A stretch of 64,000 bases of DNA. It comes from Sva-07 sp963829585 (lineage in GTDB: Bacteria > Actinomycetota > Acidimicrobiia > Acidimicrobiales > Ilumatobacteraceae). Shown here piece after piece: positions 1 through 9,159 of the stretch; position 1 is the first letter of the stretch; each line of letters begins with the position of its first letter. Below the pieces are notes generated by a model that had not been told where the DNA came from, made no database searches, and saw nothing but the letters and a program-made list of their open reading frames with translations. The translations under genes were made by a program, and so were the position numbers. The DNA lies in contig CAWHJD010000027.1 of NCBI GenBank assembly GCA_963829585.1, positions 1 through 64,000 of the forward strand, in the 5' to 3' direction.

Positions 1-150
1 AGGCCGTACGTCAGGGCGGGAGGCCAGCTCGGGTTGCAGAAGTTCTCGACACCGGTAGCGGCCTGCGCAGGAGAGGCCGGGGCGACGAGCGCGGCGGCCA
101 CCAGGACGCCGGCGCGCTGGGTCGCGAAGGTAGGACGACGGTCGTCGCAT
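1..150 (-). CDS. N-terminus of a secreted protein (partial, frameshifted)
   Basis: Partial gene running off the left edge on the minus strand. An ATG at 150 is preceded by a strong GGGAGG ribosome site. Shifting the frame by one base just after the third codon opens a typical Sec signal peptide: a basic start, a hydrophobic core (VLVAAALVAPA) and a cleavage-like SPAQAA site. The mature part begins ATGVENFCNPSWPP, so the product is probably exported. The doubled C near 140 is the likely extra base. The function cannot be told because only about 45 residues are present. The coincidence of ribosome site, start and signal peptide is what supports a real gene. Confidence 0.45.
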   Translation of the reverse strand, partial: MRRPSSYLRDPARRRPGGRRARRPGLSCAGRYRCRELLQPELASRPDVRP

Positions 151-203
151 TGCAGCTCCCTCCCACAAGAGCGAGGGCTCCTAAGGCGAAGGAAGAGGCT
201 GGG

Positions 204-233
204 AATGTAACGCAGATCACATTCGGGTGTCCA
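204..233 (-). promoter_or_regulatory. Candidate promoter for the edge secreted protein
   Basis: On the minus strand TGGACA (233-228) and TACATT (209-204) sit 18 bp apart, close to sigma-70 type -35 and -10 elements. They lie about 55-80 bases upstream of the ATG at 150. This is a pattern match only. Confidence 0.3.
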
Positions 234-465
234 TGGTCTTCGTGTTTGGGCGGGGTGCTCGGCCTCGCGGCCGGAGCGCGCGTCGCGTCGAAAGAGCTGT
301 TTCACGGGGCGGGGGAGCGCGTCGTTGTCGAGACCGCACTCGAAATCGCTGTCGGGCGGCCGCCTCGGTTCGTGCCAACGACATTCTCGAGCGCGAACTC
401 CCCGCCCTTGGGTGGGTCAGCCCGTGAAACAACGGATCGGCCGCGTACTGCGAGCGAGACGGCTC

Positions 466-497
466 CGGCCCGGCATGTCATGGCCCATGCCGGGCCG
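466..497. terminator. 12-bp perfect hairpin
   Basis: CGGCCCGGCATG (466-477) pairs perfectly with CATGCCGGGCCG (486-497) around an 8-base loop. There is no T-tract, so it could be a factor-assisted terminator or simply a palindromic repeat between divergent genes. Confidence 0.35.
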
Positions 498-574
498 AAC
501 CTGGACCCGGCGGCCGGGTCCATGCGGCCAACGCGCGGTGTGGTCCCTGGAATTGAGGACTGGGGCTGGGCGGC

Positions 575-677
575 CGCCCGTCCCGCCCGTCCCGCCCGTC
601 CACCGGCGCCCCGGTCCAGCCGGTCCCGCCCGTCCACTCCGCCGGCCCGTCCACTCCGTCCCGCCCGTCCACTCCAG
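575..677. repeat. Degenerate GCCCGTCC tandem repeat
   Basis: GCCCGTCC occurs six times (576, 585, 594, 628, 645, 663). The last three copies extend to GCCCGTCCACTCC. One strand is almost pure pyrimidine apart from the G of each unit. It lies directly upstream of the hydrolase gene. Confidence 0.7.
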
Positions 678-856
678 TCCTGTTCGCGGTAGCCTCGGGG
701 GGTCGCGATCGGGCCTCTGCTGAGGGCCCCGCGGGGCGACGGAGGAAGGGGCTGGCGTGACTACAGGGACGCATCGGGGGCGCGGGTCGCACGACGAGCC
801 GCTGCCCGCGCCGGCGCCGGTGGAGATGCGTCGCGACCTCGGTCGGGGAGATCGCC

Positions 857-1687
857 GTGCGGCGCACGCCCGTGCGGGGTTCCGGGCCGCACGAGCCGGC
901 GGTGCTGGTCCACGGGCTGGGCGGCAACTCGCTGAACTGGGTGGACCTCGCCGAGGGGCTGGCCGACCGGCTCGAGTGCGTGTCGCTGGACCTGCCCGGG
1001 TTCGGCGCGACCGAGCCGTTGGCTTCCGCGGACTACTCGATCGCGGCGCACACGGGGGCGGTGGTGGCGACGATCGAGGCGCTGTTCCCGGGGCAGCCGG
1101 TGCACCTGTTCGGCAACTCGATGGGTGGGGCGGTCGCGCTGCAGGTGGCCGCGCGGCGGGCGGACCTGGTGCGCACGCTGTGCCTGATCTCGCCGGCGCT
1201 GCCCGACCTGCGCCCGCACCTGTCGAACATGCACATCCCGGTGATGGCGATGCCGCGGGTGGGCAACGTGCTGTTCAACCGGTACCAGAAGGTGGAGGCC
1301 CACCAGCGGGTGAAGGCCACGTTCGACCTCTGCTACGCCGACCCGTCGCGGCTGCACCCGCAGCGCCGGGCCGAGGCCGAGGAGGAGGCGCGGCGGCGGG
1401 ACTCGCTGCCGTGGATCCGGGACGCGTTCGTCGGCTCGACGCAGGGGCTGCTGGCGACGTACATGGACCGGGGTCCCGAGCGGCCGTGGGCGCTGGCCGG
1501 CTGGGTGGAGGCGCCGACGCTGCTGGTGTACGGGCGCAAGGACAAGCTGGTGGACCCGAAGGCGGCGCACCGGGCGACCAAGGAGTTCTCGGTCGCGCAC
1601 GTGATGGTCATCCCGGACTCGGGTCACGTGGCGATGATGGAGCACCCGGAGCTGGTGGACCGCTGGTGGCGGGAGTGGCTGGGGTGA
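857..1687 (+). CDS. Alpha/beta-fold hydrolase
   Basis: Predicted serine hydrolase of the alpha/beta fold (esterase or lipase type), about 276 residues from the GTG at 857. The oxyanion-hole strand reads VLVHGLGGNSLNW, the nucleophile elbow is GNSMGG, the acid probably lies in YGRKDKLVD, and the catalytic histidine is in DSGHVAMMEHP. The substrate is not predictable. A GTG at 757 in another frame continues naturally (a DEPLPAPAPVEM-type leader) if one base near 835 is extra, so the true protein may start about 33 residues earlier. The neighbouring genes act on sugars and membranes, but no operon link is clear. Confidence 0.85.
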   Translation: MRRTPVRGSGPHEPAVLVHGLGGNSLNWVDLAEGLADRLECVSLDLPGFGATEPLASADYSIAAHTGAVVATIEALFPGQPVHLFGNSMGGAVALQVAARRADLVRTLCLISPALPDLRPHLSNMHIPVMAMPRVGNVLFNRYQKVEAHQRVKATFDLCYADPSRLHPQRRAEAEEEARRRDSLPWIRDAFVGSTQGLLATYMDRGPERPWALAGWVEAPTLLVYGRKDKLVDPKAAHRATKEFSVAHVMVIPDSGHVAMMEHPELVDRWWREWLG

Positions 1688-1717
1688 CGGTGCTCGAGGG
1701 GATCTCACGTCGAGGGC

Positions 1718-2620
1718 TTGAGCCATACCGAGTCTGGCGCGACCGCATCGGGCTGCCAGGAGCACGGATCGGGCGATGGCTGTTCACGGCTGACAGCTCG
1801 GGAGAAGATCCTCTGGCTTGCTCTCTTGCTCGGTGGCCTCGGGCTCACATGGTGGGTTCTCCAGTACTACATCGGCCACGATGGCTCATGGCGGATGCAC
1901 ACGCCTACTGGACCACCGGCCAGGACGGGTCGTCCCGTACGGCGTGGAATTCGGCGTTATGGATGCCTACCTCTACTCGCCCGCCTTCGCCCAGGTCATC
2001 TCCGTGACTACGTGGCTTCCCTGGCCGGTCTTCGCAGCGCTGTGGGCAGGGTTGGAGGCGGCCGCGTTCCTCTGGCTGCTCCGGCCGCTGGGATGGTTGA
2101 AGGCCGGAGTGCTGCTTCTCTGGGTGCTCACCCGAGTTGGCACTCGGTAACGTATTTGGGTTCCTGGCCGTCGCGACGGTCCTTGCACTCACGGGTCGGC
2201 CGCAGGCCTGGTCCTTCCCCGTCGCACACCAAGCCCTCGCTGAGCGTGGGGCTCTCTGGCACGCTTCACGGAGGGAATGGCGGCCCCTATCGTCGCCTCA
2301 CTGGTGTGTTCGACGGTCGTCCTCGTGTCCGCGGCGATCGACCCCGAGATGTGGTTGGCCTGGCTGGAGTTCCTAGCCAACTCATCAGAGGGTCTGGATC
2401 TGATGCTCGGGTTGCGGCTCGCGATCGCGATTGCGGTGGTGTGGTTCGCAGGCAGGACGGACCAAGCGTGGCTCGTCCCGTTCGGACTGATGCTGGCCAC
2501 GCCGACCGTGGGAGCCATCTCGGTCGTGACTGTGCTCGCTGCTGTGCCGCGGCTGATAGGATCGACGATCCGGCTGCCCTTCGGCGGACCACCCGGGGAC
2601 CCCTCGCTGAGGGAGTTTGA
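1718..2620 (+). CDS. GT87/DUF2029-like membrane glycosyltransferase (frameshifted)
   Basis: Polytopic membrane protein spread over at least four frame changes. Pieces in order are LTAREKILWLALLLGG (first membrane segment), DAHAYWTTGQD, then MDAYLYSPAFAQ with LPWPVFAALW, ALGNVFGFLAVATV, and a last part with several hydrophobic helices ending near LAAVPRLIGS. DAHAYW followed by YSPAFAQ is typical of family GT87 (DUF2029), which move mannose or similar sugars from a polyprenol-phosphate donor on the outer face of the membrane. The exact start and stop are uncertain. The breaks look like extra bases rather than decay, because every segment keeps the family pattern. A related gene follows directly. 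Confidence 0.6.
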   Translation: MSHTESGATASGCQEHGSGDGCSRLTAREKILWLALLLGGLGLTWWVLQYYIGHDGSWRMHTPTGPPARTGRPVRRGIRRYGCLPLLARLRPGHLRDYVASLAGLRSAVGRVGGGRVPLAAPAAGMVEGRSAASLGAHPSWHSVTYLGSWPSRRSLHSRVGRRPGPSPSHTKPSLSVGLSGTLHGGNGGPYRRLTGVFDGRPRVRGDRPRDVVGLAGVPSQLIRGSGSDARVAARDRDCGGVVRRQDGPSVARPVRTDAGHADRGSHLGRDCARCCAAADRIDDPAALRRTTRGPLAEGV

Positions 2621-2741
2621 GGGCCGGTCGAGGGGCCGTACACCGGTATCGGAGGTGCCTGGTGGAGCGCTGGCTATTGTGGTCGCGATAGCGGGCTTCT
2701 CATCAGGGAACGCCCACGATTGTCTTGGGAGGGCGAGGACG

Positions 2742-3918
2742 GTGCCTGACTTCTCCGCGCGCCCTGACGTGACCCGGGCGGTGAATGTCCTGGGATTCAC
2801 GCTGTTCGGGTGCGTCGTGGCCATCCTCGGCCTCGGTGTGCTGAAGTCCAGCTCAGTCGACCTGCGTGTGTATCACCTGGCCGCCTCGCATGTGCTGTCG
2901 GATGACGTGTATCTCCACAGGTTCCCCGACTGGCCCTTCGTCTACCCTCCCTCAGCGCTGCTCCTGATGGCCCCGATGGGCGCGCCACTTCCGGTAGCTC
3001 GGATCCTGATGTTCCTGCTCTCGGTCGCGTCGGTCTGGATCACACTGCACCTGACAGCGAGGTCCTGTGCCGAGGGGACGGCTTGGGCACGCCCAGGTGC
3101 TGTGGCTGCGTATTCGGCGGTGACACTGCTCACGTGGCCGCTCCTCCTGGGGATGGGGCTCGGGCAGGTGGCCCCCGTCGTCATGGGCCTGTCAGCCATT
3201 GGGATGCTGGGGCGCCCCTCGAGGTGGAGTGGTGCGTGGATCGGGACAGCAGCGGCCCTCAAGCTGACCCCGGCGTTGTTCGGCCTCCACCTCTGGATGG
3301 TTGGCCGAGGGGCGGGCCGCGGCAATAGCCGCCGCCACGTTTGGCGCGTGGTATGGGCTGTCCGCGATCGTCATGCCCAACTCGGCGATGGCCTACCTGC
3401 GTGGGGGGGTCGTCGATGCCGATGACTGGTACGCCGCGGACGCTGGCAACTTGAGCAACCAAGCCCTGACCGGGATCGCCGCTCGGGCTGGCCTGGAATC
3501 ACAGCCGAGCCGACTCGTCGTTCTGGGACTCTCAGTCGCCTTGCTCCTGGTCGGACTGTTCGCTGCCAAGAGACTGCATGATGCCGGTTGGACGGCTGTG
3601 GGGGTGGCGCTCTTGGGGGTCTGGTCCGGCGTCGCCGCACCGGTGGGCTGGATTCACGCGTTCGGCTGGTGGGTACCGCTCGCCGTGGCGATTGCCCTCA
3701 CGGGCCGTCAGAAGTCCGACGTCTTGATGGCCCTGGCGGTCGTCGTCACACCGTCCCTACTCCTGCTTGGCCGCTTGGGTGATGTCCAGTTCACCGGGGT
3801 GTGGGCCCTCGTGTGGACGAGCAACTACGCCCTGGTCGCGGTGCTCGTGACCGCGTGGCTCTGGTGGCGTGTCCGGGTGACCGATCGCGTCCCAGCGGGG
3901 GAGCCGGTGGCCTTGTGA
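2742..3918 (+). CDS. GT87/DUF2029-like membrane glycosyltransferase (one frameshift)
   Basis: Second polytopic membrane protein of the same kind, about 390 residues, starting at a GTG with a GGGAGGG ribosome site. The N-terminal half has the first membrane helix (FTLFGCVVAILGLGVL) and then DLRVYHLAASHVLS and FVYPPSALLL, the acidic periplasmic loop and YPP motif usual in GT87 proteins. The frame changes once near 3300 (LHLWMVG to EGRAAAIAAATFG). The C-terminal half has four more helices and ends EPVAL. The expected role is polyprenol-phosphate-dependent sugar transfer to a lipid or glycan. The adjacent GT2 gene could supply the lipid-linked donor. That link is inference. Confidence 0.7.
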
Positions 3919-3927
3919 CCGGATCGG

Positions 3928-4654
3928 TCAACTTTCTGGCCCCGGCCTGGTCACACCCACCGCGAAGACTGAGAGCCCTGCCAGCCGGTTGAGCTTCTGG
4001 ATCCGGGTCTCTCCGTGCAGATCCGGGTCAGGACCCGGTTGGCTGTGGGGCCGTACTCCTTGAGAGAGGACGTGACCCTCGGGGTGCGTCGGCTCCGGTC
4101 GACCAGCCGCACCCCAGCGGCCAGAGGGAACACTGAGCCGAAGAAGTAGTGGCTACGGACCACCACCAGGCCACTTGCGCGCATCACCTCCTCCAGTGAC
4201 GAGAGGGTGTACCTGCGGCGGTGCTCAAGGAAGACGTCATGGCCGCTCCACAGGAACTGGAATGCGGGGACCGTGATGGCGACCAACTTGCCGGGACCAA
4301 GGATCTGCCGGTAGTCGGCGAGCAGTTGACGGTCGTCGTCGACATGCTCGAGGACGTCCATGAAGAGGGCCAGGTCCGCATCGCTGGCGTCGACCGTCCG
4401 TCGGAACCTGATCACTCCACCGGCGATCGGCTCATCCCATTCTCGGCATAGCCGGGATCGACGCACGTGACCTCGTGGCTCGCCCCCGCCGCTATGAGCT
4501 CTCGCGCGAAGAAGCCGGAGCCTGCGCCGACGTCGAGCACCTTGGCGCATGGAATGAAAGGATCGAGCATGCTCTGCAACGCACGTGACTTGCTCCGGTA
4601 GTACCAGTGGTCGCCGACCCGATCCCCGAGGATCTCCTCTTCCTTCAGGTCCAC
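3928..4654 (-). CDS. Class I SAM-dependent methyltransferase (frameshifted)
   Basis: About 240 residues on the minus strand. The N-terminal part (DLKEEEILGDRVGDHWYYRSK) leads into the SAM-binding motif VLDVGAGSGFFARELI. After a break near 4440 the second part has LALFMDVLEHVDDD (motif II-like) and LVAITVPAFQFLWSGHD, as in methyltransferases that accompany glycosyltransferases. A second break near 4015 changes the C-terminus, which then reads GLSVFAVGVTRPGPES to a stop at 3928-3930. The start overlaps the end of the GT2 gene by about 10 bases, so the two are probably translationally coupled. The methyl acceptor is unknown; a polyprenyl or sugar intermediate is possible. Confidence 0.7.
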
Positions 4655-5502
4655 GATGCTGCTCCCCGCTGGTCGGCCTGGTCGTCACCTTGGACGATGT
4701 CGTCAACCACGTACACGGGGCGGCGCTTCGCCTCGGCCATCAGCCGGGCGATGTACTCCCCGACCAACCCCAACGACATCAATTGGATCGACCCGATGAA
4801 CAGGACCGCCACGATCAGGGAGGCGTACCCGGAGATGGTGGTCACATTGCCCGTGACCTGGAGAACGATGATCAGCGCGCTGAAGGCGAGGCAGCCGGCC
4901 GCTATCAGGAGGCCGAGGTAGGTCCAGACGCGGAGCGGTACGGAAGAGAACCCGGTGATTCCATCGAGGGCGAAGTTCCACAGCTTCCACGAACTCCACG
5001 ACGTCCCACCTGCCGAGCGCGGACTCCTCGCGTAGTCGACTGTTGCGGTGGAGAACCCGACCCAGGCGAACAAGCCCTTCATGAATCGATTGCGCTCGGG
5101 CAGCGCCCTGACGACCTCGACGACGCGGCGGTCCATGAGCCGGAAGTCGCCCACATCACTGGGTACCCGCGTATCGGAGATCGCATTGATGACCGCGTAG
5201 AAGCCGCCGGCGCTCCACCTCTTCAGGATGCTGTCCGACGACCGGTCGGACCTGCGCCCCAAGACCACGTCGCTGCCCTGGCGCCACGCATCGACAAACT
5301 GCAGGACAACTTCCGGAGGATCCTGCAGGTCAACGTCAATCGGGACCACGGCATCGGCGTCTACGTAGTCGAGCGCCGAACTGAGCGCGGCCTCCTTGCC
5401 GAAGTTGCGTGAGAGGTGGATGACTGTGACGTCTCCCCGGCTTCGTGCGAGGAGGTCCAGGGAGTTGCCGGTGTCATCGGTGCTTCCATCGTCCACGAAC
5501 AA
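4645..5502 (-). CDS. Family 2 glycosyltransferase, GtrB/DPM type (N-terminus missing)
   Basis: 285 residues matching the polyprenyl-phosphate sugar transferases (GtrB/ArnC/Dpm1 group). The first recognisable motif is FVDDGSTDDT, then HLSRNFGKEAAL, DVDLQDPPE (the DxD-type metal site) and DVVLGRRSDR. Two C-terminal membrane helices follow (VWTYLGLLIAAGCLAFSAL and SLIVAVLFIGSIQL). Family members normally have some 25-35 residues before FVDDGS, containing VVIPVYNE-like sequence. Nothing like this is seen upstream in any frame, although SLDYVLL in another frame abuts the motif. So the gene is truncated, or the 5' part is scrambled by sequence errors. The product would make a lipid-linked sugar donor for GT87-type enzymes. 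Confidence 0.75.
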   Translation of the reverse strand: MFVDDGSTDDTGNSLDLLARSRGDVTVIHLSRNFGKEAALSSALDYVDADAVVPIDVDLQDPPEVVLQFVDAWRQGSDVVLGRRSDRSSDSILKRWSAGGFYAVINAISDTRVPSDVGDFRLMDRRVVEVVRALPERNRFMKGLFAWVGFSTATVDYARSPRSAGGTSWSSWKLWNFALDGITGFSSVPLRVWTYLGLLIAAGCLAFSALIIVLQVTGNVTTISGYASLIVAVLFIGSIQLMSLGLVGEYIARLMAEAKRRPVYVVDDIVQGDDQADQRGAASWT

Positions 5503-6194
5503 GCAATACGTAGTCTAACGAAGCCACAGAGAGGCCAACGTCGCCCTCGTCTGGTTCGAGGGGACGGCGAGTGCCTGTGGAGAGGGCGGGCTCGCGATCC
5601 GCATCGGTCGACGACCTGATGGCGAGACCGGATGGGAAGAAACGGCGGCCTCGGTACGGGCGATCTCACGCACGCGACCCGGAGCGGTATCGAGACGGCG
5701 CCGAAGTTCGCCGGCACGATCAGCTGTCACGGTCCCGCTGCCGCCGATGAGGTGTCGACCACCTGCTCGACCCGGGCGGTGGGCCGCTCCCGGATGCCGG
5801 GACCCAGACCTGCACGTCGGGCTGGTTCCCCGTCGAACCGAATCCTGCCCAAATGGAACCCGCCACGATGGAGATCGCTCAGGTTGACTACGAGCAATCC
5901 GTCTTGTTCGGCCTCCGACTGTCCTTGGTCCCGTACCCCGAAACCCGGGGAGCGATCTGCTCGCGAACACCGATCTCGCTCGCGGGGTGAGAACGACTGC
6001 GCCGAAACCGAGGTGGCTCGGGTTTCCCAGCAGCTGATCAGTGACCCACGTGCCGTCCGACTCCTGCCGACGTGGCCGGGAGTGCGATCCTGTGGCGTCA
6101 CGGCGAGATGTCGTCGATGGTGCCGGTGACGTTGGTGCCGGTTCGCAAGCTTGCTCGTCGCTGATACCACGCGTCGCATGTTCAGACCATCGGG
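5503..6194. other. Unassigned stretch; no gene recognised
   Basis: Two long minus-strand frames cross this stretch, but neither keeps a recognisable family pattern. Fragments such as LLVVNLSDLHRGG suggest a coding remnant broken by frame changes. It lies downstream of the CAP-domain gene on the same strand. No function is proposed. Confidence 0.4.
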
Positions 6195-6728
6195 TCAGCC
6201 ACCGGCGGCGAGGACCATCGTCCAGTAGATGACACCATCGGCGCCCTTGGTCGCGGCGACACCGATCTGTGCGACGCCGCCGTGCAGGATGTTGGCTCGG
6301 TGGCCTGGACTCTGGAGCCAGGCGGACATCACGTCGGCCTGGCGTGGACTGGCCGGACGGCACCTTCTCTCCCAGGTGGTCCACCGGTACCCGGCATTGG
6401 TGATGCGCTGGCCCGCATTCGTCGATCCGGCGCCCGTGTGGGTCATGATCTGTTCGCGTGCCATGTGATCCGAATGGCCCTGGGCCGCAGCGGTCAGCCG
6501 AGCATCGGCGGACAGCGCACCGAGGCCGACCTCGGCGCGCTGTTGATTTACGCTGTTGACCACCGCATCCTGGACGTCGGACACCGCAACGACGGCCGGT
6601 GGGGGAGGTGGTGCGCACTGGGGTACCACGCCTCCCATCGTGAACAGGCCGAGTGCCGCAGTCACTCCGTAGGTACGGAGTCGGAGGTCGAGGCGTCGTG
6701 ACGCCCGCCGCGAGAGCGAGGATTTCAT
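6195..6728 (-). CDS. Secreted CAP-domain (SCP/YkwD-like) protein
   Basis: About 177 residues starting MKSSLSRRASRRLDLR, followed by a hydrophobic signal segment (TYGVTAALGLFTMGGVV) and a proline-rich spacer. The CAP domain then runs from about residue 60 to the end: VNQQRAEVGLGAL, AQGHSDHMA, MTHTGAGSTN, SAWLQSPGHRANIL and GVIYWTMVLAAGG, all characteristic of bacterial SCP/YkwD proteins found outside the cell. The middle reads RWTTWERRCRPAS, where relatives have WGENVAAGQ. Reading the neighbouring frame gives GEKVPSGQSTP, so two compensating base errors probably lie there. The exact role of bacterial CAP proteins is unclear. Confidence 0.8.
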   Translation of the reverse strand: MKSSLSRRASRRLDLRLRTYGVTAALGLFTMGGVVPQCAPPPPPAVVAVSDVQDAVVNSVNQQRAEVGLGALSADARLTAAAQGHSDHMAREQIMTHTGAGSTNAGQRITNAGYRWTTWERRCRPASPRQADVMSAWLQSPGHRANILHGGVAQIGVAATKGADGVIYWTMVLAAGG

Positions 6729-6866
6729 GTGGTTCAGATCGCGCCCGGGATCTGGTTGATGGTTGTGAGCCGACGCCACCCCGGCGGTTTCGACATGAGA
6801 ATCTCAACATGAAGCCAACGGGTCTGACGGCCCGGGGCCAGAATCCCACCGACAGAGGGATCGGCG

Positions 6867-6929
6867 TGTTGCCCAAAAGGCGTTTCCCCTGCTCAGAGGT
6901 GGTGGAACGGTGAGGTGGCCTAAGCGGGA
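6867..6929. repeat. Distal attachment-like repeat with duplicated rnpB 3' end
   Basis: 63 bases matching 7859-7924 with few differences. The shared core includes GGCGTTTCCCCTGCTCAGAG, then GGTGAGGTGGCC and TAAGCGGGA. The last part is the complement of the rnpB 3' end (P1 strand and the TCCCGCTTA stretch). Compared with the true copy it lacks two bases in GGCCTGTAAGC. Confidence 0.75.
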
Positions 6930-7431
6930 CACAAATAGTGCCAGCTCGCTCACCTGCGGCGATGCTCGGAAATAGCGATCTACCTGCGGTTTCACCTCAC
7001 GCCGGTTCACGGTGATTGACACCGTTTCCGGACGGATTGTGTCACGCTGTGTCACGACGCCTGACCATCTCGATCACGCGAGACGGTAACCAGTTTGGAC
7101 TTCTTGGTGAACTGGGTAACTCGATCATCAGGCGCCGCCCGTCCCTTCTTCCGCCCGGCGAGGGCGGGCGGTGTCGCGTTCTCGGCCCGGTACGCGCAAC
7201 AGCCCGCCGCGGCCGGAGCCGTGACGGGCTGTTCGGGTGACGCCGCGCGCCCTCTCAGTCGGCGTCGCGTCGTGTGACGGCCGGCGACCACCCGGGTGGA
7301 TAAGCGGTCGACGGCCGAAGAACTATGCGGTGATCGTGCGGGCCCGGCGCACGACGCAGCCGAGAAGATGGCGGTACCACCGGTCGCGGTAAACGTCGTC
7401 TTCAAGTAGCGGGCCGAGATCGCGAAGCATC
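6930..7431. other. Non-coding interior of the decayed element
   Basis: No gene is recognised. It contains a GC-rich inverted repeat near 7150-7171 and a perfect 9-bp inverted repeat AACAGCCCG (7198-7206) / CGGGCTGTT (7225-7233). These may be terminators or leftover recombination sites of the element. Confidence 0.4.
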
Positions 7432-7818
7432 GCGGGCGGGTCTGGGTGGGGCGCGCCGAAGACGGAGGCCGGCGTACGGACGATCCCTGTGACTACGCAG
7501 GTGACCGAACTACTCGCCGCGCACCTCGCGCAGTACCCGCCGAGCGATGACGGTCTGATCTTCACGGCGCGGTCAGGCGGGCCGATCAGTCGCAGCTCGT
7601 GGTCGGAGTACTACCGCGAGGCGTGCGCCACGACCGGCGTTCGTGGGACGCACTCGAACGCACGACCTGCGTCACGTCGCAGCGTCATCGCTGATCGCCT
7701 CGGGCCTGTCTGTCTCGGCCGTACAAGCGGCTCTCGGGCAAGCTTCTGGCCGAGCGACGAGGAGAAGACACGCGACGCGATCGAGCGGGCTTCGGGTCTG
7801 TGGTTCGTGGCTCGCTGA
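7432..7818 (+). pseudogene. Tyrosine recombinase (phage-type integrase) remnant
   Basis: C-terminal part of a phage integrase in at least two frames: APKTEAGVRTIPV, then TTQVTELLAAHLAQYPPSDDGLIF, then after a break RTRTHDLRHVAASSLIASG with SVSAVQAALG, and finally WPSDEEKTRDAIERA. THDLRH is the box II region with catalytic His and Arg. The stretch between ALG and WPSDEE, which should hold the nucleophile Tyr (normally ...HASxxTTxxxYxHL), is missing. The N-terminal arm-binding and core-binding domains and the first catalytic Arg are also absent. The gene cannot be active as it stands. Confidence 0.7.
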
Positions 7819-7858
7819 AACGAGTTTCCACGAATCGTGTCACGCTCGTGTCACGGCG

Positions 7859-7897
7859 TGTCGCCCGAAAGGCGTTTCCCCTGCTCAGAGGTAGTGG

Positions 7898-7924
<27 letters not shown>
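7859..7924. repeat. Proximal attachment-like repeat overlapping rnpB
   Basis: 66 bases nearly identical to 6867-6929. Its right half (7898-7924) belongs to rnpB; the left half extends outside the RNA. The pair defines the ends of the decayed element. Confidence 0.75.
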
Positions 7925-8288
<364 letters not shown>

Positions 8289-8328
8289 CGCGAGGCAGTG
8301 TACGACGGGCCCACGCAGAGCGTGCCGG

Positions 8329-9159
8329 TCAGCAGCTGGGTTCGAGCTCGTTGTAGATGTACGAGTTCGCGGCCGGGGTCTGCACGGTGAACGATTCACG
8401 TACGCCGTTCTCGTCCGGTGCGCCGACGATCAGTTCGGCCTGCCCGACGGAACCGAATCGGCTGGTGATCGCATAGACGTAGGGAACACCGCTCGGGTCG
8501 GTCGGGACACCCTCGCCGACGACCTCGGGGCTGATGTAGCCGTCAGCTCCCCGAGTGAGTACCACGATCGCGGCCGACTGACGCGATGCGAGTGTGGCGG
8601 CCTCGAGGGTGGCGGTCTTGGCCTCCGGCGTGGACAACTCGACCGACAGGACCTGGTGGGTCGACGCTGCGAGGTTCTCGAGTGCGACGGCCAAGTGGAG
8701 GACATCGCGGGTCGGGTCGTCGCTCGCCTTGATTGCCTCGAGCACGGGGGCGATCAGGCGATCATCGAGCCACGGATTCGAACACAGCCAGGCAACACCG
8801 CCTTCTGCCTCGGTGAGCGCGCCCATCTCGTCGGCGACAGCCTGGTGATTGTCGATCAGACTCTCGACGAGTGTCTGGCCCGAAGCGTCGAGTCCACCGA
8901 CCTCCAAGACCTGCTCGTAGACGGAGATCGCGGAGTACTCGAGTGAGGACGCGGTGCGTAACAGCACCGCGTCGTCGACGGCGTACTCGGGCGGATCGGT
9001 GATCGGGGGCGCATAGCCGACACGTCCGGGGGAGGTGTCGCCCTGGATGTCGTCGCCGCACGCAGCGACGAGCGCGGCCAGCGACACGGTGAGTCCACCG
9101 ATCTTCAGCGCTTGACGCCGGGTGACCTGCGAATCGGATTTCGACGCGAACACGTTCAT
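8329..9159 (-). CDS. Ferritin-like domain lipoprotein
   Basis: 276 residues. The N-terminus has a Tat-like RRQALKIGG motif, a hydrophobic stretch and a lipobox LVAAC, so the protein is probably exported and lipid-anchored. The rest is a helical ferritin-like domain (DUF4439/Ferritin_2 type): LLRTASSLEYSAISVYEQVL, IDNHQAVADEMGALTE, LHLAVALENLAASTHQVLS. It ends with a more beta-like tail (VYAITSRFGSVGQAELIVG). The exact activity of these exported ferritin-like proteins is unknown. The start overlaps the stop of the upstream ferritin-like gene as ATGA, so the pair is translationally coupled. Confidence 0.8.
   Translation of the reverse strand: MNVFASKSDSQVTRRQALKIGGLTVSLAALVAACGDDIQGDTSPGRVGYAPPITDPPEYAVDDAVLLRTASSLEYSAISVYEQVLEVGGLDASGQTLVESLIDNHQAVADEMGALTEAEGGVAWLCSNPWLDDRLIAPVLEAIKASDDPTRDVLHLAVALENLAASTHQVLSVELSTPEAKTATLEAATLASRQSAAIVVLTRGADGYISPEVVGEGVPTDPSGVPYVYAITSRFGSVGQAELIVGAPDENGVRESFTVQTPAANSYIYNELEPSC

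Larger units (their letters stand above)
151..756. other. Gene-free stretch with hairpin and GC-rich repeat
   Basis: No reading frame here looks like a protein. The stretch holds a possible minus-strand promoter (204-233), a 12-bp hairpin (466-497) and a low-complexity GCCCGTCC repeat (575-677). The long open frames on both strands are low-complexity Arg/Pro/Ala translations of GC-rich DNA. Confidence 0.5.

Noticed and set aside
575..677. GCCCGTCC repeat as a CRISPR array
   Set aside because: Units are 8-13 bases with irregular tiny spacers; no repeat-spacer pattern and no cas genes.
757..2007. 416-residue plus-strand frame over the hydrolase and GT87 genes
   Set aside because: Only its first residues and a DAHAYW piece look real; most is Arg/Gly/Ala-rich translation of the hydrolase gene in the wrong frame.
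8770..8785. GATTCGAACAC as a tRNA T-loop
   Set aside because: It lies inside the ferritin-like gene and no cloverleaf can be formed around it.
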